Positions 48,229 through 57,214 of a stretch of 64,000 nt of DNA are shown in pieces. Numbering within the stretch: the first letter of the stretch is position 1; each line of letters begins with the position of its first letter. Source of the stretch: Halomonas salinarum (GTDB taxonomy: Bacteria > Pseudomonadota > Gammaproteobacteria > Pseudomonadales > Halomonadaceae); assembly GCF_012062845.1 (NCBI RefSeq), contig NZ_WWNB01000006.1, positions 102,337 to 166,336 on the forward strand. The letters are read 5' to 3'. The position numbers and the translations under genes are program-made. The notes beneath the pieces are model-generated. The model saw nothing but the letters and a program-made list of their open reading frames with translations, was not told the origin of the DNA and ran no database searches.

Positions 48229-51009
48229 ATGTCAGGAAAGACACCCATAGCATGGCTCCGTCGTCTGCTGTCGCCCCGCTGGCAGCACCCCGATGCCTTG
48301 AAACGTCGTGATGCCGTCGAACGGCTTGATGCCGAACGCCCCGACGATCACCGCCAGCTTGAGACGCTGGCCAGGGACCCGGATGCCGAGGTCCGTGAGG
48401 CGGCATTGGCGAGACTTGGCGATCCCGAGACACTGCTGGCCATGCTGGATGACGACGCTTCCCCGGAATTGACGACGCGGCTGGTCGACTTGCTGGTCGG
48501 CCGTGACCCCAGTGTGAGCCTTGATCGCCGCTTGGTGTTGGTCGAGCGCCTCGATACGCATCATCTATTGAATGAGATTGCCTTACAAGGCGATAACCAA
48601 CATCTGCGATTGACGGCACTTGCCCGGATAGTCGATGAAAAGACGCTGATCCATCAAGCCTGCGAGAATGGCATCGCCGCCGTGCGTCGTGCGGCAGCCG
48701 AACGCATCAAGAGCGAAGACGGGCTGCGCGAGCTGTCACGCCGCGCCCGGCGAGACAAGCAGATCCACCGACTGGCTCGGGAGGCGCTCAACCGGCGGCG
48801 CGCCGATGCGGCCCAGGCTGTCGCGAGTCACGAGAAGCGTGAGCGAGTGCTCAGTGCCCTGGAGGCACATGTCACTCACACCTGGGAGCCGCAGTACGCG
48901 AGTCGATATCGCCACCTGAAGCGCGAGTGGGAATCGCTGAAGGACCTGCCCAGCGCCGAACAGGAGCGACGCTATCAGGATGCCATCCTGGCGTGCCGAA
49001 AAGTCATCAGCGACCACGAGGCCCATCTGCAGGCCGCCGAAAGCGCGCATCAGCAGCGCGAGAGCGACGACGAAATGCGCCTTGGCCTGATCGAAGCATT
49101 GGAGGAAAGCCTCGAAGGCCTCCTCCAGAACGGCCGTCTTACCGGGCAGGACATGGCCAGCCTGCGTGCCCAGAAACATCTCCTCGATCAACGCTGGGAA
49201 GAACTTTCCGACCGTCACCCGCCTCAGGACTCGCTACGCGAACGCCACGACCGGGCCCTTGCCGACTATCATCACCTCGACGCCGCCTGGGCGCGCCTCG
49301 AGCAGCATGCCGACTCCCTTGAGCGTGCACTGAATGATCATGATCACGACGACCTGGTCGCACTGCTCGAGACCATTGACTGGCCGGCCGAGCTGCCACC
49401 CGCCGACGTCGTCGAACGAGCGCGTGCCAAGCTCGGCCAAGCCCGTGAGGCAGCTTCATCAACCAATCGAGATGAAATCAAGCGCGACCTCGCCACGCTC
49501 GAGGAGCAGCTCAATCGCGGCGCCTTCAAGGCCGCCAGCCGCCTGCATCAGCAGCTACGCCAACACCTCGAGGCGCGCCCAGCAGACGAGCGTCAGGCAG
49601 TTGAGGGCCAACTCAAGCGCCTGGGCGCCCAGCTGGCCGAACTGCGTGACTGGCGTGGCTTCGTCGCCGCCCCCAAGCGTGAGCAGCTGTGTCAGAGCAT
49701 CGAGACGCTGGCCGAGGATGACACCCAATCCGCAGAGGTGATGGACCGCCGTCACCGCCGATTGCTTTCAGAGTGGAAGGCGCTTGGCGATGCCGCCGCC
49801 ACTCGCGAGCTTTCCCAACGATTTCGCCAAGTCTCCGAGCAGATCCATGAACGACTGGCGCCGTGGCGGGAGCAGCAGCAGGCTCAACGCGTCCAGAATC
49901 TCGAGACCCGTCGAGCACTCTGTGAACAGCTCGAGGCGCTGCTCGAGAGCCCCGACCCCGACGCCGACCCGGACGCCTTGCGCGATATCCGTGACAAGGC
50001 CCGCGAGCAGTGGCGTCGCTGCGCCCCAGTGCCTCGCCAACAGTCGCAAACCATTGGCCGGCGCTTCGCCAAGCTCTGCCATGATCTCCAGGCGCTGATT
50101 GATCGTCGTGCTCAACAGATTGCCGATGCCAAGCGCGAACTGATCGCCGAGGCCCGAACACTCAGCGCATCCTCGCAACCCGCTACCCAGCGTGCACGAG
50201 ACGCCAAGCACCTGCAGCGTCGCTGGCGCGAGCTGGGACGAGCGCCCAAAGGGGAAGAACAGGCACTTTGGCGAGAATTTCGTAACCTTTGCGACGAGAT
50301 CTTCGCCAGTCGCGAAGCCGAGTACGATGACCAAGCAGCCCGCGCCAAGAAACGTCTGGAGACCATGCAGGCCATCATCGACCGCATCGATGCCTGGCAA
50401 CCCTCTTCAAGCGACGAAGAGTCGACTCTCGATGATGCCATCGCCGAAGTCGACGCGCTCAAGCCATTGCCACCCGGGCGGCGAACCGAAGGCATGACCA
50501 AGCGCTGGACCGGCATCGTGCGCGCTCGCCGCGAACGGCTCGCCCGACTGGCAGTCAACGAAGAGGTTGTTGCCTGGCAGTCCTTGCAGGCGTTACTCAC
50601 CGCCCATCTCGATGCGGATCATCGGGCGCTGGATGGCCTGCCCGCCGAGGAGGTGCCTGCCACTGAGGAGCTCACCGGCGACATGCTGGAGGCCCATCAG
50701 GCTCGCAATGCGGCTCGTCGTGATCCGCCCTCCCCTGAAACGGTCAAGGACACCCTGACTCGCCTGCGGGTTCACCTGGCGCTATTGGCCGGCAGCAGCC
50801 TCGCCCATCAGGACGAGCCGCTGCGCCTGGCCATTCAGGTTGAGCGCCTCAACGAAAGTCTGGGGCATGAGCCAACTCGTGCCGAAGAGCTTCACAGCGT
50901 TTTATGGTCGCTGCTGGCCACCGGCCCCATGCCGGTGGACCACTGGGAACGTGAAGCACCAGAGCTCGATGCGCTGCTGCACAAAATGCTGCCCCTGCCA
51001 CCGCCCTGA
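48229..51009 (+). CDS. Large DUF349 domain protein
   Basis: A 926-residue, highly charged and mostly helical protein. Residues about 20-200 contain HEAT-like repeats (LARDPDAEVREAALARLGD). The rest is long coiled coil with several DUF349 segments, recognised by the Trp-containing pattern (LKREWESLKDLP, LLSEWKALGDAA, HLQRRWRELGRAPKGEE, LWREFRNLCDEIF). No signal peptide or membrane segment. The molecular function of bacterial DUF349 proteins is unknown; the location opposite minC is suggestive of nothing firm. A strong terminator follows. Confidence 0.9.
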   Translation: MSGKTPIAWLRRLLSPRWQHPDALKRRDAVERLDAERPDDHRQLETLARDPDAEVREAALARLGDPETLLAMLDDDASPELTTRLVDLLVGRDPSVSLDRRLVLVERLDTHHLLNEIALQGDNQHLRLTALARIVDEKTLIHQACENGIAAVRRAAAERIKSEDGLRELSRRARRDKQIHRLAREALNRRRADAAQAVASHEKRERVLSALEAHVTHTWEPQYASRYRHLKREWESLKDLPSAEQERRYQDAILACRKVISDHEAHLQAAESAHQQRESDDEMRLGLIEALEESLEGLLQNGRLTGQDMASLRAQKHLLDQRWEELSDRHPPQDSLRERHDRALADYHHLDAAWARLEQHADSLERALNDHDHDDLVALLETIDWPAELPPADVVERARAKLGQAREAASSTNRDEIKRDLATLEEQLNRGAFKAASRLHQQLRQHLEARPADERQAVEGQLKRLGAQLAELRDWRGFVAAPKREQLCQSIETLAEDDTQSAEVMDRRHRRLLSEWKALGDAAATRELSQRFRQVSEQIHERLAPWREQQQAQRVQNLETRRALCEQLEALLESPDPDADPDALRDIRDKAREQWRRCAPVPRQQSQTIGRRFAKLCHDLQALIDRRAQQIADAKRELIAEARTLSASSQPATQRARDAKHLQRRWRELGRAPKGEEQALWREFRNLCDEIFASREAEYDDQAARAKKRLETMQAIIDRIDAWQPSSSDEESTLDDAIAEVDALKPLPPGRRTEGMTKRWTGIVRARRERLARLAVNEEVVAWQSLQALLTAHLDADHRALDGLPAEEVPATEELTGDMLEAHQARNAARRDPPSPETVKDTLTRLRVHLALLAGSSLAHQDEPLRLAIQVERLNESLGHEPTRAEELHSVLWSLLATGPMPVDHWEREAPELDALLHKMLPLPPP

Positions 51010-51076
51010 CAGAGGTCGTCAAACAACGCCGACAGAACATCATGGCCCAGTGACGCCGCCAGCGGCAAAGGCAACC

Positions 51077-51110
51077 AAAAAGCCCCGAGGCTTGGCCTCG
51101 GGGCTTTTTT
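51077..51110. terminator. Bidirectional terminator between the DUF349 gene and phaB
   Basis: AAAAAGCCCCGAGG and CCTCGGGGCTTTTTT form a near-perfect stem around a small CTTGG-type loop, with A and T runs for use on both strands. Confidence 0.93.
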
Positions 51111-51181
51111 AGGCGTGCATTCTAGCTAACGTTTAATCGTTCACTAAAAACCTATGTCTATCCTTCAAGCATGGATGAGCC

Positions 51182-51928
51182 TCAGCCCATGAACTGACCA
51201 CCGTTGATATCGAGGTTGGCGCCGGTAATGAAGCCGGACTCCTTGTCGGCCAGGAAGACGACTGCCCGTGCGATCTCTTCCGGGGTCCCGTAACGCTTGA
51301 CCGGAATGCCTTCACGAATTGTCTCGCGCACTTTTTCCGGAATTTTCATGATCATGTCGGTGGCGATATAGCCCGGTGACAGCGTATTGACGGTGATGCC
51401 CTTGGTCGCCGTTTCCTGAGCCAGAGACATGGTCAGGCCATGCATGCCGGCCTTGGCAGCTGCGTAGTTAGCCTGGCCGAACTGGCCCTTGCGCCCATTG
51501 ATCGAGGAGATATTCACGATACGGCCATAGCCTTGTTCGAGCATATCCTCGATGACGCCACGACAGGTGTTGAAGACACTGTTGAGGTTGGTATCGATGA
51601 CCTCATGCCATTGATCGGAGGTCATCTTCTTCATGGTGCCGTCCCGGGTGATACCGGCACAGTTGACCAGCACACTGATCGGACCGAACTGATTGCGGAT
51701 TTCCTTCACGCCCGCAACGCAGTCGTCATAATCGGTCAGGTCGATGCCGGATAACGCGATGTTATCGAAGCCCTCAGCCTGTTGAGAGGCAAGCCAGTCC
51801 TTGGCCTTTTCCGGATTATGATAGCCGGCAACAACCTGATAGCCCTCCTTGGCCAGGGCGCGGCAGATCGCTGAACCGATGCCGCCAGTTCCCCCGGTAA
51901 CCCATGCGACGGGTGCTTCATTAGCCAT
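51182..51928 (-). CDS. phaB: Acetoacetyl-CoA reductase (PhaB-type SDR)
   Basis: Reduces acetoacetyl-CoA to (R)-3-hydroxybutyryl-CoA for polyhydroxybutyrate. The 248-residue short-chain dehydrogenase has the cofactor motif TGGTGGIG, NCAGITRDGTMKKM, the catalytic Ser/Tyr/Lys set in NISSINGRKGQFGQANYAAA and the C-terminal GGQFMG. It closely resembles PhaB of Ralstonia and relatives; FabG is the main alternative but TRDGTMKKM and GRKGQFGQ favour PhaB. No phaC or phaA is nearby. GGGAG precedes the ATG at 51928. Confidence 0.9.
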   Translation of the reverse strand: MANEAPVAWVTGGTGGIGSAICRALAKEGYQVVAGYHNPEKAKDWLASQQAEGFDNIALSGIDLTDYDDCVAGVKEIRNQFGPISVLVNCAGITRDGTMKKMTSDQWHEVIDTNLNSVFNTCRGVIEDMLEQGYGRIVNISSINGRKGQFGQANYAAAKAGMHGLTMSLAQETATKGITVNTLSPGYIATDMIMKIPEKVRETIREGIPVKRYGTPEEIARAVVFLADKESGFITGANLDINGGQFMG

Positions 51929-52076
51929 ATAATATATCTCCCTATGAATGACAGTGGGTGCTACGACGTTCCCCGGTCAGTATGGACCATTCCCGCGTCG
52001 ATACCCCCGAGCATCGCAATCCCTAATGTCACTTTCAATTCATACGGCCTACATTCTGTTGTCTTCGATTCAACTC

Positions 52077-52106
52077 TTGACCATGCGCAAATAACCTGTA
52101 TTATAC
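52077..52106 (+). promoter_or_regulatory. Promoter of the initiator tRNA gene
   Basis: TTGACC (52077-52082), an 18-base spacer (or 17 if ATTATA is taken) and TTATAC (52101-52106) lie 12 bases before the tRNA. Confidence 0.75.
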
Positions 52107-52118
52107 GTCTCACGTTGA

Positions 52119-52195
<77 letters not shown>

Positions 52196-52206
52196 AATAT
52201 AGAGAA

Positions 52207-52237
52207 AGCCGATACTCACTCGAGTGTCGGCTTTTTT
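52207..52237 (+). terminator. Terminator in repeat unit 1 (tRNA terminator)
   Basis: AGCCGATA pairs with TGTCGGCT (one wobble pair) and is followed by six T. It directly follows the tRNA gene. Confidence 0.9.
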
Positions 52238-52325
52238 GTGTCTGTCGTGGTGCCAGACCATACCCAACGGTCACCGGTTCGCCCTGGTGTCAACGTCGGC
52301 GGTCCCCGCTACCAAATATAGAGAA

Positions 52326-52356
52326 AGCCGATACTCACTCGAGTGTCGGCTTTTTT
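52326..52356 (+). terminator. Terminator in repeat unit 2
   Basis: An identical copy of the unit 1 hairpin and T run, 119 bases further on. Confidence 0.85.
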
Positions 52357-52444
52357 GTGTCTGTCGTGGTGCCAGACCATACCCAACGGTCACCGGTTCG
52401 CCCTGGTGTCAACGTCGGCGGTCCCCGCTACCCAATACAGAGAA

Positions 52445-52475
52445 AGCCGATACGCATTCGAGTGTCGGCTTTTTT
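52445..52475 (+). terminator. Terminator in repeat unit 3
   Basis: Same stem base (AGCCGA / TCGGCT) with a changed loop side (TACGCATTCGAGT); T run present. Confidence 0.8.
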
Positions 52476-52570
52476 GTGTCTGGCACCACGACAGACGCCG
52501 GACCATACCCAACGGCCATCGGTTCGCCCTGGTGTCAACGTCGGCGGTCCCCGTTACCCAATACAGAGAA

Positions 52571-52601
52571 AGCCGATACGCATTCGCGTGTCGGTTTTTT
52601 T
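52571..52601 (+). terminator. Terminator in repeat unit 4
   Basis: Upper stem ACGC / GCGT has both sides changed together relative to unit 1, keeping pairing; the lower stem has lost one C (TCGGTTTTTTT). Confidence 0.75.
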
Positions 52602-52668
52602 GTGTCTGTCGTGGTGCCAGACCATACCCAACGGTCACCGGTTCGCCCTGGTCTCAACGTCGGCGGTC

Positions 52669-53439
52669 CTAGCCGGGGTTGCGATTGCCTTGTACCGGCT
52701 CCGCGGGGCCCAGGCGTCCGATACCGGGCAGTTTGAGCGCGAGCGGAGAAAGATCAATACCAAGCGTCAGGCCCAGAACATTGATTTCCAGTCCTTCTTC
52801 CCGAGCCAACAGCACCCCTACCAGACCTCCTAGCGCCACTTGATAGCCGCTACCGCTGGGCGCATCGGCCAGCACCTCCTCGAGCAGGTAATCCTTGCCG
52901 AGCGCATTGGCCGGTAACGCCACATCGAGTCCGGGCACTTGGCGAATGATCCAGGCGATAAAGGTATTGCTATTGGGGCCCGGCCAGGCGCGATAACGGT
53001 CGGGGTGCGGGTAGCGCGCCACGGCGGCTTCGATACGCGGAATCAGCTCCGCGGCGACGGCGCCGCGATAGTCGGCCAGCAGGCGAGGCGGATTACCGTA
53101 CCAGGCGCGATCCGGCGGCCCCCACTGACTGACCACGGCTGGTCGACGCCAACTCAGCACATGATGGCGCCGATAACGCTCGGCGCCGGCAGCCTTGGTG
53201 GCGATCCACGTATGCTCGGCAAAGGCGCCACGCCAGTCATAGGCTCTCGCCGCGTAGACCTGAACAACCGCGTCAGGCGTTACGCTGGGCTGCGGTGCCA
53301 GACCAGCAGGCTGTCGATCAGCATCCGACCAATGGGTATCGAGGTCGATTCGATCACCGGCCAGCATCCAGACCGGACCAGCCAGCAGCAGGGCTACCGC
53401 GGCCAACACGCCCAGCAACCCTTTCATTATCGGGCCCAT
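52669..53439 (-). CDS. DUF3750 domain protein, membrane-anchored or exported
   Basis: A 256-residue protein with an N-terminal hydrophobic segment (GLLGVLAAVALLLAGPVWML) and the core of the DUF3750 family (WRGAFAEHTWIATKAAGAERY, PGPNSNTFIAWIIRQVPGLD, APSGSGYQVALGGLVGVLLA). The Asn/Ser-Thr-Phe and Trp residues resemble NlpC/P60-like or DUF4105-type folds but no catalytic claim is made. GGGAGGGC precedes the ATG at 53439. The TAG stop abuts the repeat array. Function unknown. Confidence 0.85.
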   Translation of the reverse strand: MGPIMKGLLGVLAAVALLLAGPVWMLAGDRIDLDTHWSDADRQPAGLAPQPSVTPDAVVQVYAARAYDWRGAFAEHTWIATKAAGAERYRRHHVLSWRRPAVVSQWGPPDRAWYGNPPRLLADYRGAVAAELIPRIEAAVARYPHPDRYRAWPGPNSNTFIAWIIRQVPGLDVALPANALGKDYLLEEVLADAPSGSGYQVALGGLVGVLLAREEGLEINVLGLTLGIDLSPLALKLPGIGRLGPAEPVQGNRNPG

Positions 53440-53572
53440 CCCCGCCCTCCCGACGCTCAGCTGCTATTCCGCTTATGTGCCATGCCGCACGCCTTCAGCC
53501 GCGGACACCTTGAATCCAGGCACCACCACCCGCATCTAACGGGTAAATTCCCCAACACACAAGGTAGCCAGC

Positions 53573-54499
53573 ATGCCGATCGTCGACCCGCGTAGTGGCG
53601 AGCCACTGACCCCAGAAACAGGCGCCGGTAACGCGGCCGATGCCGATTCCGCCGCCTACATCGTCGACCTCGACATGAGCAACTTCCAGCAGGTGGTGCT
53701 GGAAGGCTCTGTGAATACGCCGGTGGTGCTTGACTGCTGGGTGCCCGGGAACGAGGCCTGCCAGAACCTGATGCCGGTGCTCGAGAAGCTGGCACGTGAG
53801 TACAACGGTGCCTTCGTGCTGGGTAAACTCAACGTTGACGAGCATCGACAGATTGCCGCACAGCTGGGCATCCAATCCGTGCCCGACGTCAAGCTGGTCA
53901 TGCAGGGCCAGCTCTATGATGAGTTCCAGGGCGAACTGCCGGAAAGCCAGATCCGCGAATGGCTCGGCAAGCACATCACCGCCTCGGCAGCCCCGGAAGC
54001 CTCACCCGAGGAACAGGCTCAAGCGGCGCTTGAAGCCGGTGACCCATCGACCGCACGATCGATCTACCAACAACTGGTGCAGGACAATCCAGGCCATCAC
54101 GACTACCAGGTCGACCTGGCAAGTGCCGTGCTGGCCGAGGGCCACCCCGAAGATGCCAGGGCGATCCTCGACAACCTGCCCCCCGAGCACCGCGACGCAC
54201 CGCGTGCCCGCGGCGTAAGGGCACGGCTCGAGTTTGGCGAAGAAGCCCCGAATGCCGAGACACTCGCAGCACTGGGTGATCGCGACGACAGCGAGGCACA
54301 GTTCCTGCGCTCCCTGCGCCGGGTCGCCGACGGCGACTACGAAGCCGGGCTTGACGGCCTGCTGACGGTGGTGAAACGCGACCGCGCCTACGGTGACGAT
54401 GCCGCCAAGAATACCCTGCTACGGGTCTTCGACGCCCTCGGCGCCGACCACCCGCTAACGGTCAGCTACCGTCGCAAGCTATTCACTCTACTCTACTGA
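53573..54499 (+). CDS. cnoX: CnoX/YbbN-type co-chaperone with thioredoxin and TPR-like domains
   Basis: A 308-residue protein. An N-terminal thioredoxin-like domain (about residues 25-130) has the active-site position changed to WVPGNEACQ, so only the second cysteine remains, as in other CnoX proteins with atypical sites; GIQSVPDVKLV is the cis-Pro loop. The C-terminal half has TPR-like repeats (ALEAGDPSTARSIYQQLVQD). CnoX binds unfolding proteins during hypochlorous-acid stress and hands them to GroEL or DnaK. The 3' end overlaps patB by seven bases, convergently. Confidence 0.9.
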   Translation: MPIVDPRSGEPLTPETGAGNAADADSAAYIVDLDMSNFQQVVLEGSVNTPVVLDCWVPGNEACQNLMPVLEKLAREYNGAFVLGKLNVDEHRQIAAQLGIQSVPDVKLVMQGQLYDEFQGELPESQIREWLGKHITASAAPEASPEEQAQAALEAGDPSTARSIYQQLVQDNPGHHDYQVDLASAVLAEGHPEDARAILDNLPPEHRDAPRARGVRARLEFGEEAPNAETLAALGDRDDSEAQFLRSLRRVADGDYEAGLDGLLTVVKRDRAYGDDAAKNTLLRVFDALGADHPLTVSYRRKLFTLLY

Positions 54500-55650
54500 G
54501 CCAGCACCTGGTCGAGACGCTGCAGCGCCTCGGCCAGTTGGGAGCGGGTGGTCCCGAAATTGAGCCGAGCAAAACCCGGCCAGCCAAAATCGGCACCGTC
54601 GGACAGCGCCACCCGCGCCTCATTCAGCAGTACCCGCTGGGGTGAATCACCAAGTCCTGCATGACGCAGGTCGAGCCAGGCGAGATAGGTGGATTGTGGT
54701 GCACTCATCGACACCCCCGGCCAGCCGGCCACCGCTTCGGCCAAGCGAATACGATGCCCGCGCAGTGTCTCGAGCAGTGCCTGGCGCCAGGGTTCGCCGT
54801 GACGGTAGGCGGCTTCAGCCGCGACCAGGCCCATCACGTTGACATCCGGCAGCAGACCGCGCCCTGCAGCAATGAACTGACGCCGCAGAGTGGCATCCGG
54901 GATTACCGCGCAGGCCGCGGTCAGCCCCGCCAGGTTGAAGGTCTTGGAAGGTGCCCAGAGCGTGATGATGCGGCTGGCCAACATCGGAAAGAGCGCCGCT
55001 AACGGCCGGTGGCCGGCGCCTTCATCCAACAAAAGGTCGCAGTGCAGCTCATCGGATACCACCAGCAGGTCGTGGCGTTCGACCAGCTCGGCGAGGCCCT
55101 CGAGCTCCTCGTGGCGCCAGACCCGTCCAGTGGGGTTGTGCGGCTGGCACCACAGCAGCAGGCGCGTCTCGGGGGTGATAGCGGCCTCCAATGCCGCCAG
55201 GTCGAGCTGCCAGGGCTCACCCGATGCCTCGGGTTCGGCAAGTGCGGCAAACTGCGCTACCCGTCCGGTGCGCTCGGCCACCTGAAGAAACGGCGGGTAG
55301 ATCGGTGTCACCGTCAGAATACCGTCGCCCGGTGCGGTGAAGGCAAGACTCGCCAGGTGCAATGCAGGTACCACACCCGGCAACCAGTGCTGCCACTCCG
55401 GCTTGATTGGCCAGGCGTAATGGTCGCGACTCCAGTCGCATAGCGCCTCGCGTAGACTGTCCGGCACGACGCCGTAGCCGAAGACGCCATGGGCCACTCG
55501 CGCATCGAGTGCGTCGATCACTGCCGGCGGCGAACGAAAGTCCATGTCGGCGACCCACAGCGGCGCCACGTCTTCGTCATAACGCTGCCACTTCTGTGAC
55601 GGCCAGTCGGGATGTCGCCGGGCCACCGGCGTGGCAAAATCGAACTGCAT
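54493..55650 (-). CDS. patB: PatB/MalY-type PLP C-S lyase (cystathionine beta-lyase)
   Basis: Fold-type I aminotransferase-like enzyme of 385 residues. Seen: LWVADMDFRSPPAVIDAL, GVFGYG, NPTGRVW, and the PLP lysine in LWAPSKTFNLAGL. This combination is typical of PatB/MalY proteins that cleave cystathionine and related sulfur amino acids. AGGAGG precedes the ATG at 55650, so a longer frame is discarded. Sulfur metabolism is the likely role. Confidence 0.9.
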   Translation of the reverse strand: MQFDFATPVARRHPDWPSQKWQRYDEDVAPLWVADMDFRSPPAVIDALDARVAHGVFGYGVVPDSLREALCDWSRDHYAWPIKPEWQHWLPGVVPALHLASLAFTAPGDGILTVTPIYPPFLQVAERTGRVAQFAALAEPEASGEPWQLDLAALEAAITPETRLLLWCQPHNPTGRVWRHEELEGLAELVERHDLLVVSDELHCDLLLDEGAGHRPLAALFPMLASRIITLWAPSKTFNLAGLTAACAVIPDATLRRQFIAAGRGLLPDVNVMGLVAAEAAYRHGEPWRQALLETLRGHRIRLAEAVAGWPGVSMSAPQSTYLAWLDLRHAGLGDSPQRVLLNEARVALSDGADFGWPGFARLNFGTTRSQLAEALQRLDQVLAQ

Positions 55651-55693
55651 GCTGCCTCCTGTCTCGTTCATCATCCTTGGGAATTCATCGAAC

Positions 55694-56119
55694 ATGCCCG
55701 AAACCCTCTTCTATGCCAAGGCCATGCGCGGCACGTCACGCCTGGTGGGACACTGGCTGCTGATCGGCCAGTCCAGCCCGGAGCGCCTGGCCATGATCCT
55801 CGCCGACACCGCCCGCGTGGCCAAGCTCGGTGAACCGAAAGACACGCCGAGTGGCGCCACTGTCGAGGCCTGGAGTGGTGACGTCCAGCCACCATTATGG
55901 GCCGCCCGCGCAGCGAGCTTTCTGCTCATGCAGATGCCAACCAAACCGGCACCCCGTGACGAAACAGAAGCCTGTGCCTGGGCCTATTGCTGGCTACGCA
56001 ACCGTGACTTCGAGCGCTTTGAAGACGCACAGGCCGCACTGCCCGAGCACCTGCGCGAGGCGCTGGCCCAGGCGCTGCCCGACGCCTGGGCAGACCGGAC
56101 CAGCCAGCGGCTGATCTAG
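55694..56119 (+). CDS. Hypothetical protein
   Basis: A 141-residue protein from the ATG at 55694 (MPETLFYAKAMRGTSRLVGH). It contains several Trp and Ala-rich helices (ATVEAWSGDVQPPLWAARAA, ACAWAYCWLRNRDFERFEDA) and no signal peptide, clear membrane segment or known motif. The frame is well formed and codon use looks like the neighbours. It sits between patB (divergent) and a thioesterase on the same strand. I do not recognise it. Confidence 0.75.
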   Translation: MPETLFYAKAMRGTSRLVGHWLLIGQSSPERLAMILADTARVAKLGEPKDTPSGATVEAWSGDVQPPLWAARAASFLLMQMPTKPAPRDETEACAWAYCWLRNRDFERFEDAQAALPEHLREALAQALPDAWADRTSQRLI

Positions 56120-56217
56120 CCCGCTGAGCGATCCGCTAATCAACAGCACATTGTCCCGGCTACATCGCGGGACAACGCTGACCTCAATCCTCTTGCCTGC
56201 TGCCTCTGGAGCCTTTG

Positions 56218-56628
56218 ATGTTTGTCACCACCCTTGAGCCCGCCTTTCACGACACCGATGCCCTTGGCCACATCAACAATACCCGCTTGCCCGCCTGGTT
56301 CGAGCAGGGACGCACCGAGCTGTTCCGGTTCTTCACACCGGACCTTGACCCGCGTAAATGGCGATTGATTCTGGCCCGCTTTGACGTGGAGTTCATGGCC
56401 GAATTGCACTACGGCACGAGCGTGGAGATCTGCACTTACCTGACCCGGCTCGGCAATAGCTCCTTCACGGTGACGCAGGAAGCCCACCAACACGGCAAGC
56501 TTTGTGCCCGCGGCAATACCGTGATGGTGCACTATGATCATGACAAGAAATGCGCCCAGCCTCTCGAAGGCGAGCTGCGCGCAGCGCTAGAAGCGCATCT
56601 GTCTACGCCCCAGGAGACTCAGGCATGA
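56218..56628 (+). CDS. Acyl-CoA thioesterase of the 4-hydroxybenzoyl-CoA (YbgC-like) type
   Basis: A 136-residue hot-dog fold protein with FHDTDALGHINNTRLPAWFEQG, the catalytic Asp-containing helix of 4HBT/YbgC enzymes, and LARFDVEFMAELHYGTSVEI. It hydrolyses an acyl-CoA thioester; substrate is not predictable. The ATG at 56218 is used rather than a TTG one codon earlier. It overlaps ybaK by four bases. Confidence 0.9.
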   Translation: MFVTTLEPAFHDTDALGHINNTRLPAWFEQGRTELFRFFTPDLDPRKWRLILARFDVEFMAELHYGTSVEICTYLTRLGNSSFTVTQEAHQHGKLCARGNTVMVHYDHDKKCAQPLEGELRAALEAHLSTPQETQA

Positions 56629-57095
56629 CGCCTGCGGTCCGCGCCCTGGAAGCGGCGGGAACCGACTTCCACCTCACCGAGTACGCCCATGACCCACGGG
56701 CCGAAGCCTTCGGCGAAGAAGCCGCCAAGGCACTCGCCCTGCCAGCGGAGACGGTCTTCAAGACGCTCTTGGCCCGTCTCGACGACGGCCGCCTGGTGGT
56801 CGCAATGGTACCGGTAAATGCACGGCTTGACCTCAAGGCACTGGCCCGGGCAGCCGGCGCGCGCAAGGCGACGCTTGCCGAACCGGCGCTGGCCGAACGC
56901 ACCACCGGCTATGTAGTCGGCGGTATCAGCCCGCTCGGCCAGAAAAAACGCCTGCCGGCCTTTCTCGATGAGAGCGCCAGTGCGCTTGCGACGCTGCATG
57001 TTAGCGGTGGTCGTCGCGGCCTCGAGATCAGCCTCGCCCCAGAGGACCTGGTCGCGCTCACCGGCGCTCGACTCGTGGGGCTTTCACGCAGCTGA
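56625..57095 (+). CDS. ybaK: Cys-tRNA(Pro)/Ala-tRNA deacylase YbaK (EbsC)
   Basis: Editing enzyme that hydrolyses mischarged tRNA. The 156 residues have the YbaK signature: ETVFKTLLARLDDGRLVVAM, RKATLAEPALAERTTGYVVG and GISPLGQKKRLPAFLD. The start overlaps the thioesterase stop (ATGA), with CAGGAGAC ahead, so the pair is coupled. Confidence 0.93.
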   Translation: MTPAVRALEAAGTDFHLTEYAHDPRAEAFGEEAAKALALPAETVFKTLLARLDDGRLVVAMVPVNARLDLKALARAAGARKATLAEPALAERTTGYVVGGISPLGQKKRLPAFLDESASALATLHVSGGRRGLEISLAPEDLVALTGARLVGLSRS

Positions 57096-57214
57096 GCCGA
57101 CTCCGCCGCGTCCTGCGCTATCCTGAGGGCACCTAACTAAGTATTCCCAGGGCCGTGAGCCGAATAGCAATGCCCGCGGTCTTACCAGCATCCATTGCCT
57201 GATCAGGAGACCTC

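Noticed and set aside
52224..52833. Open frames of 109-170 codons through the repeat array on the plus strand
   Set aside because: They arise because the 119-bp unit repeats in all three frames without stops. There is no ribosome site, they run over terminators, and the same residues recur.
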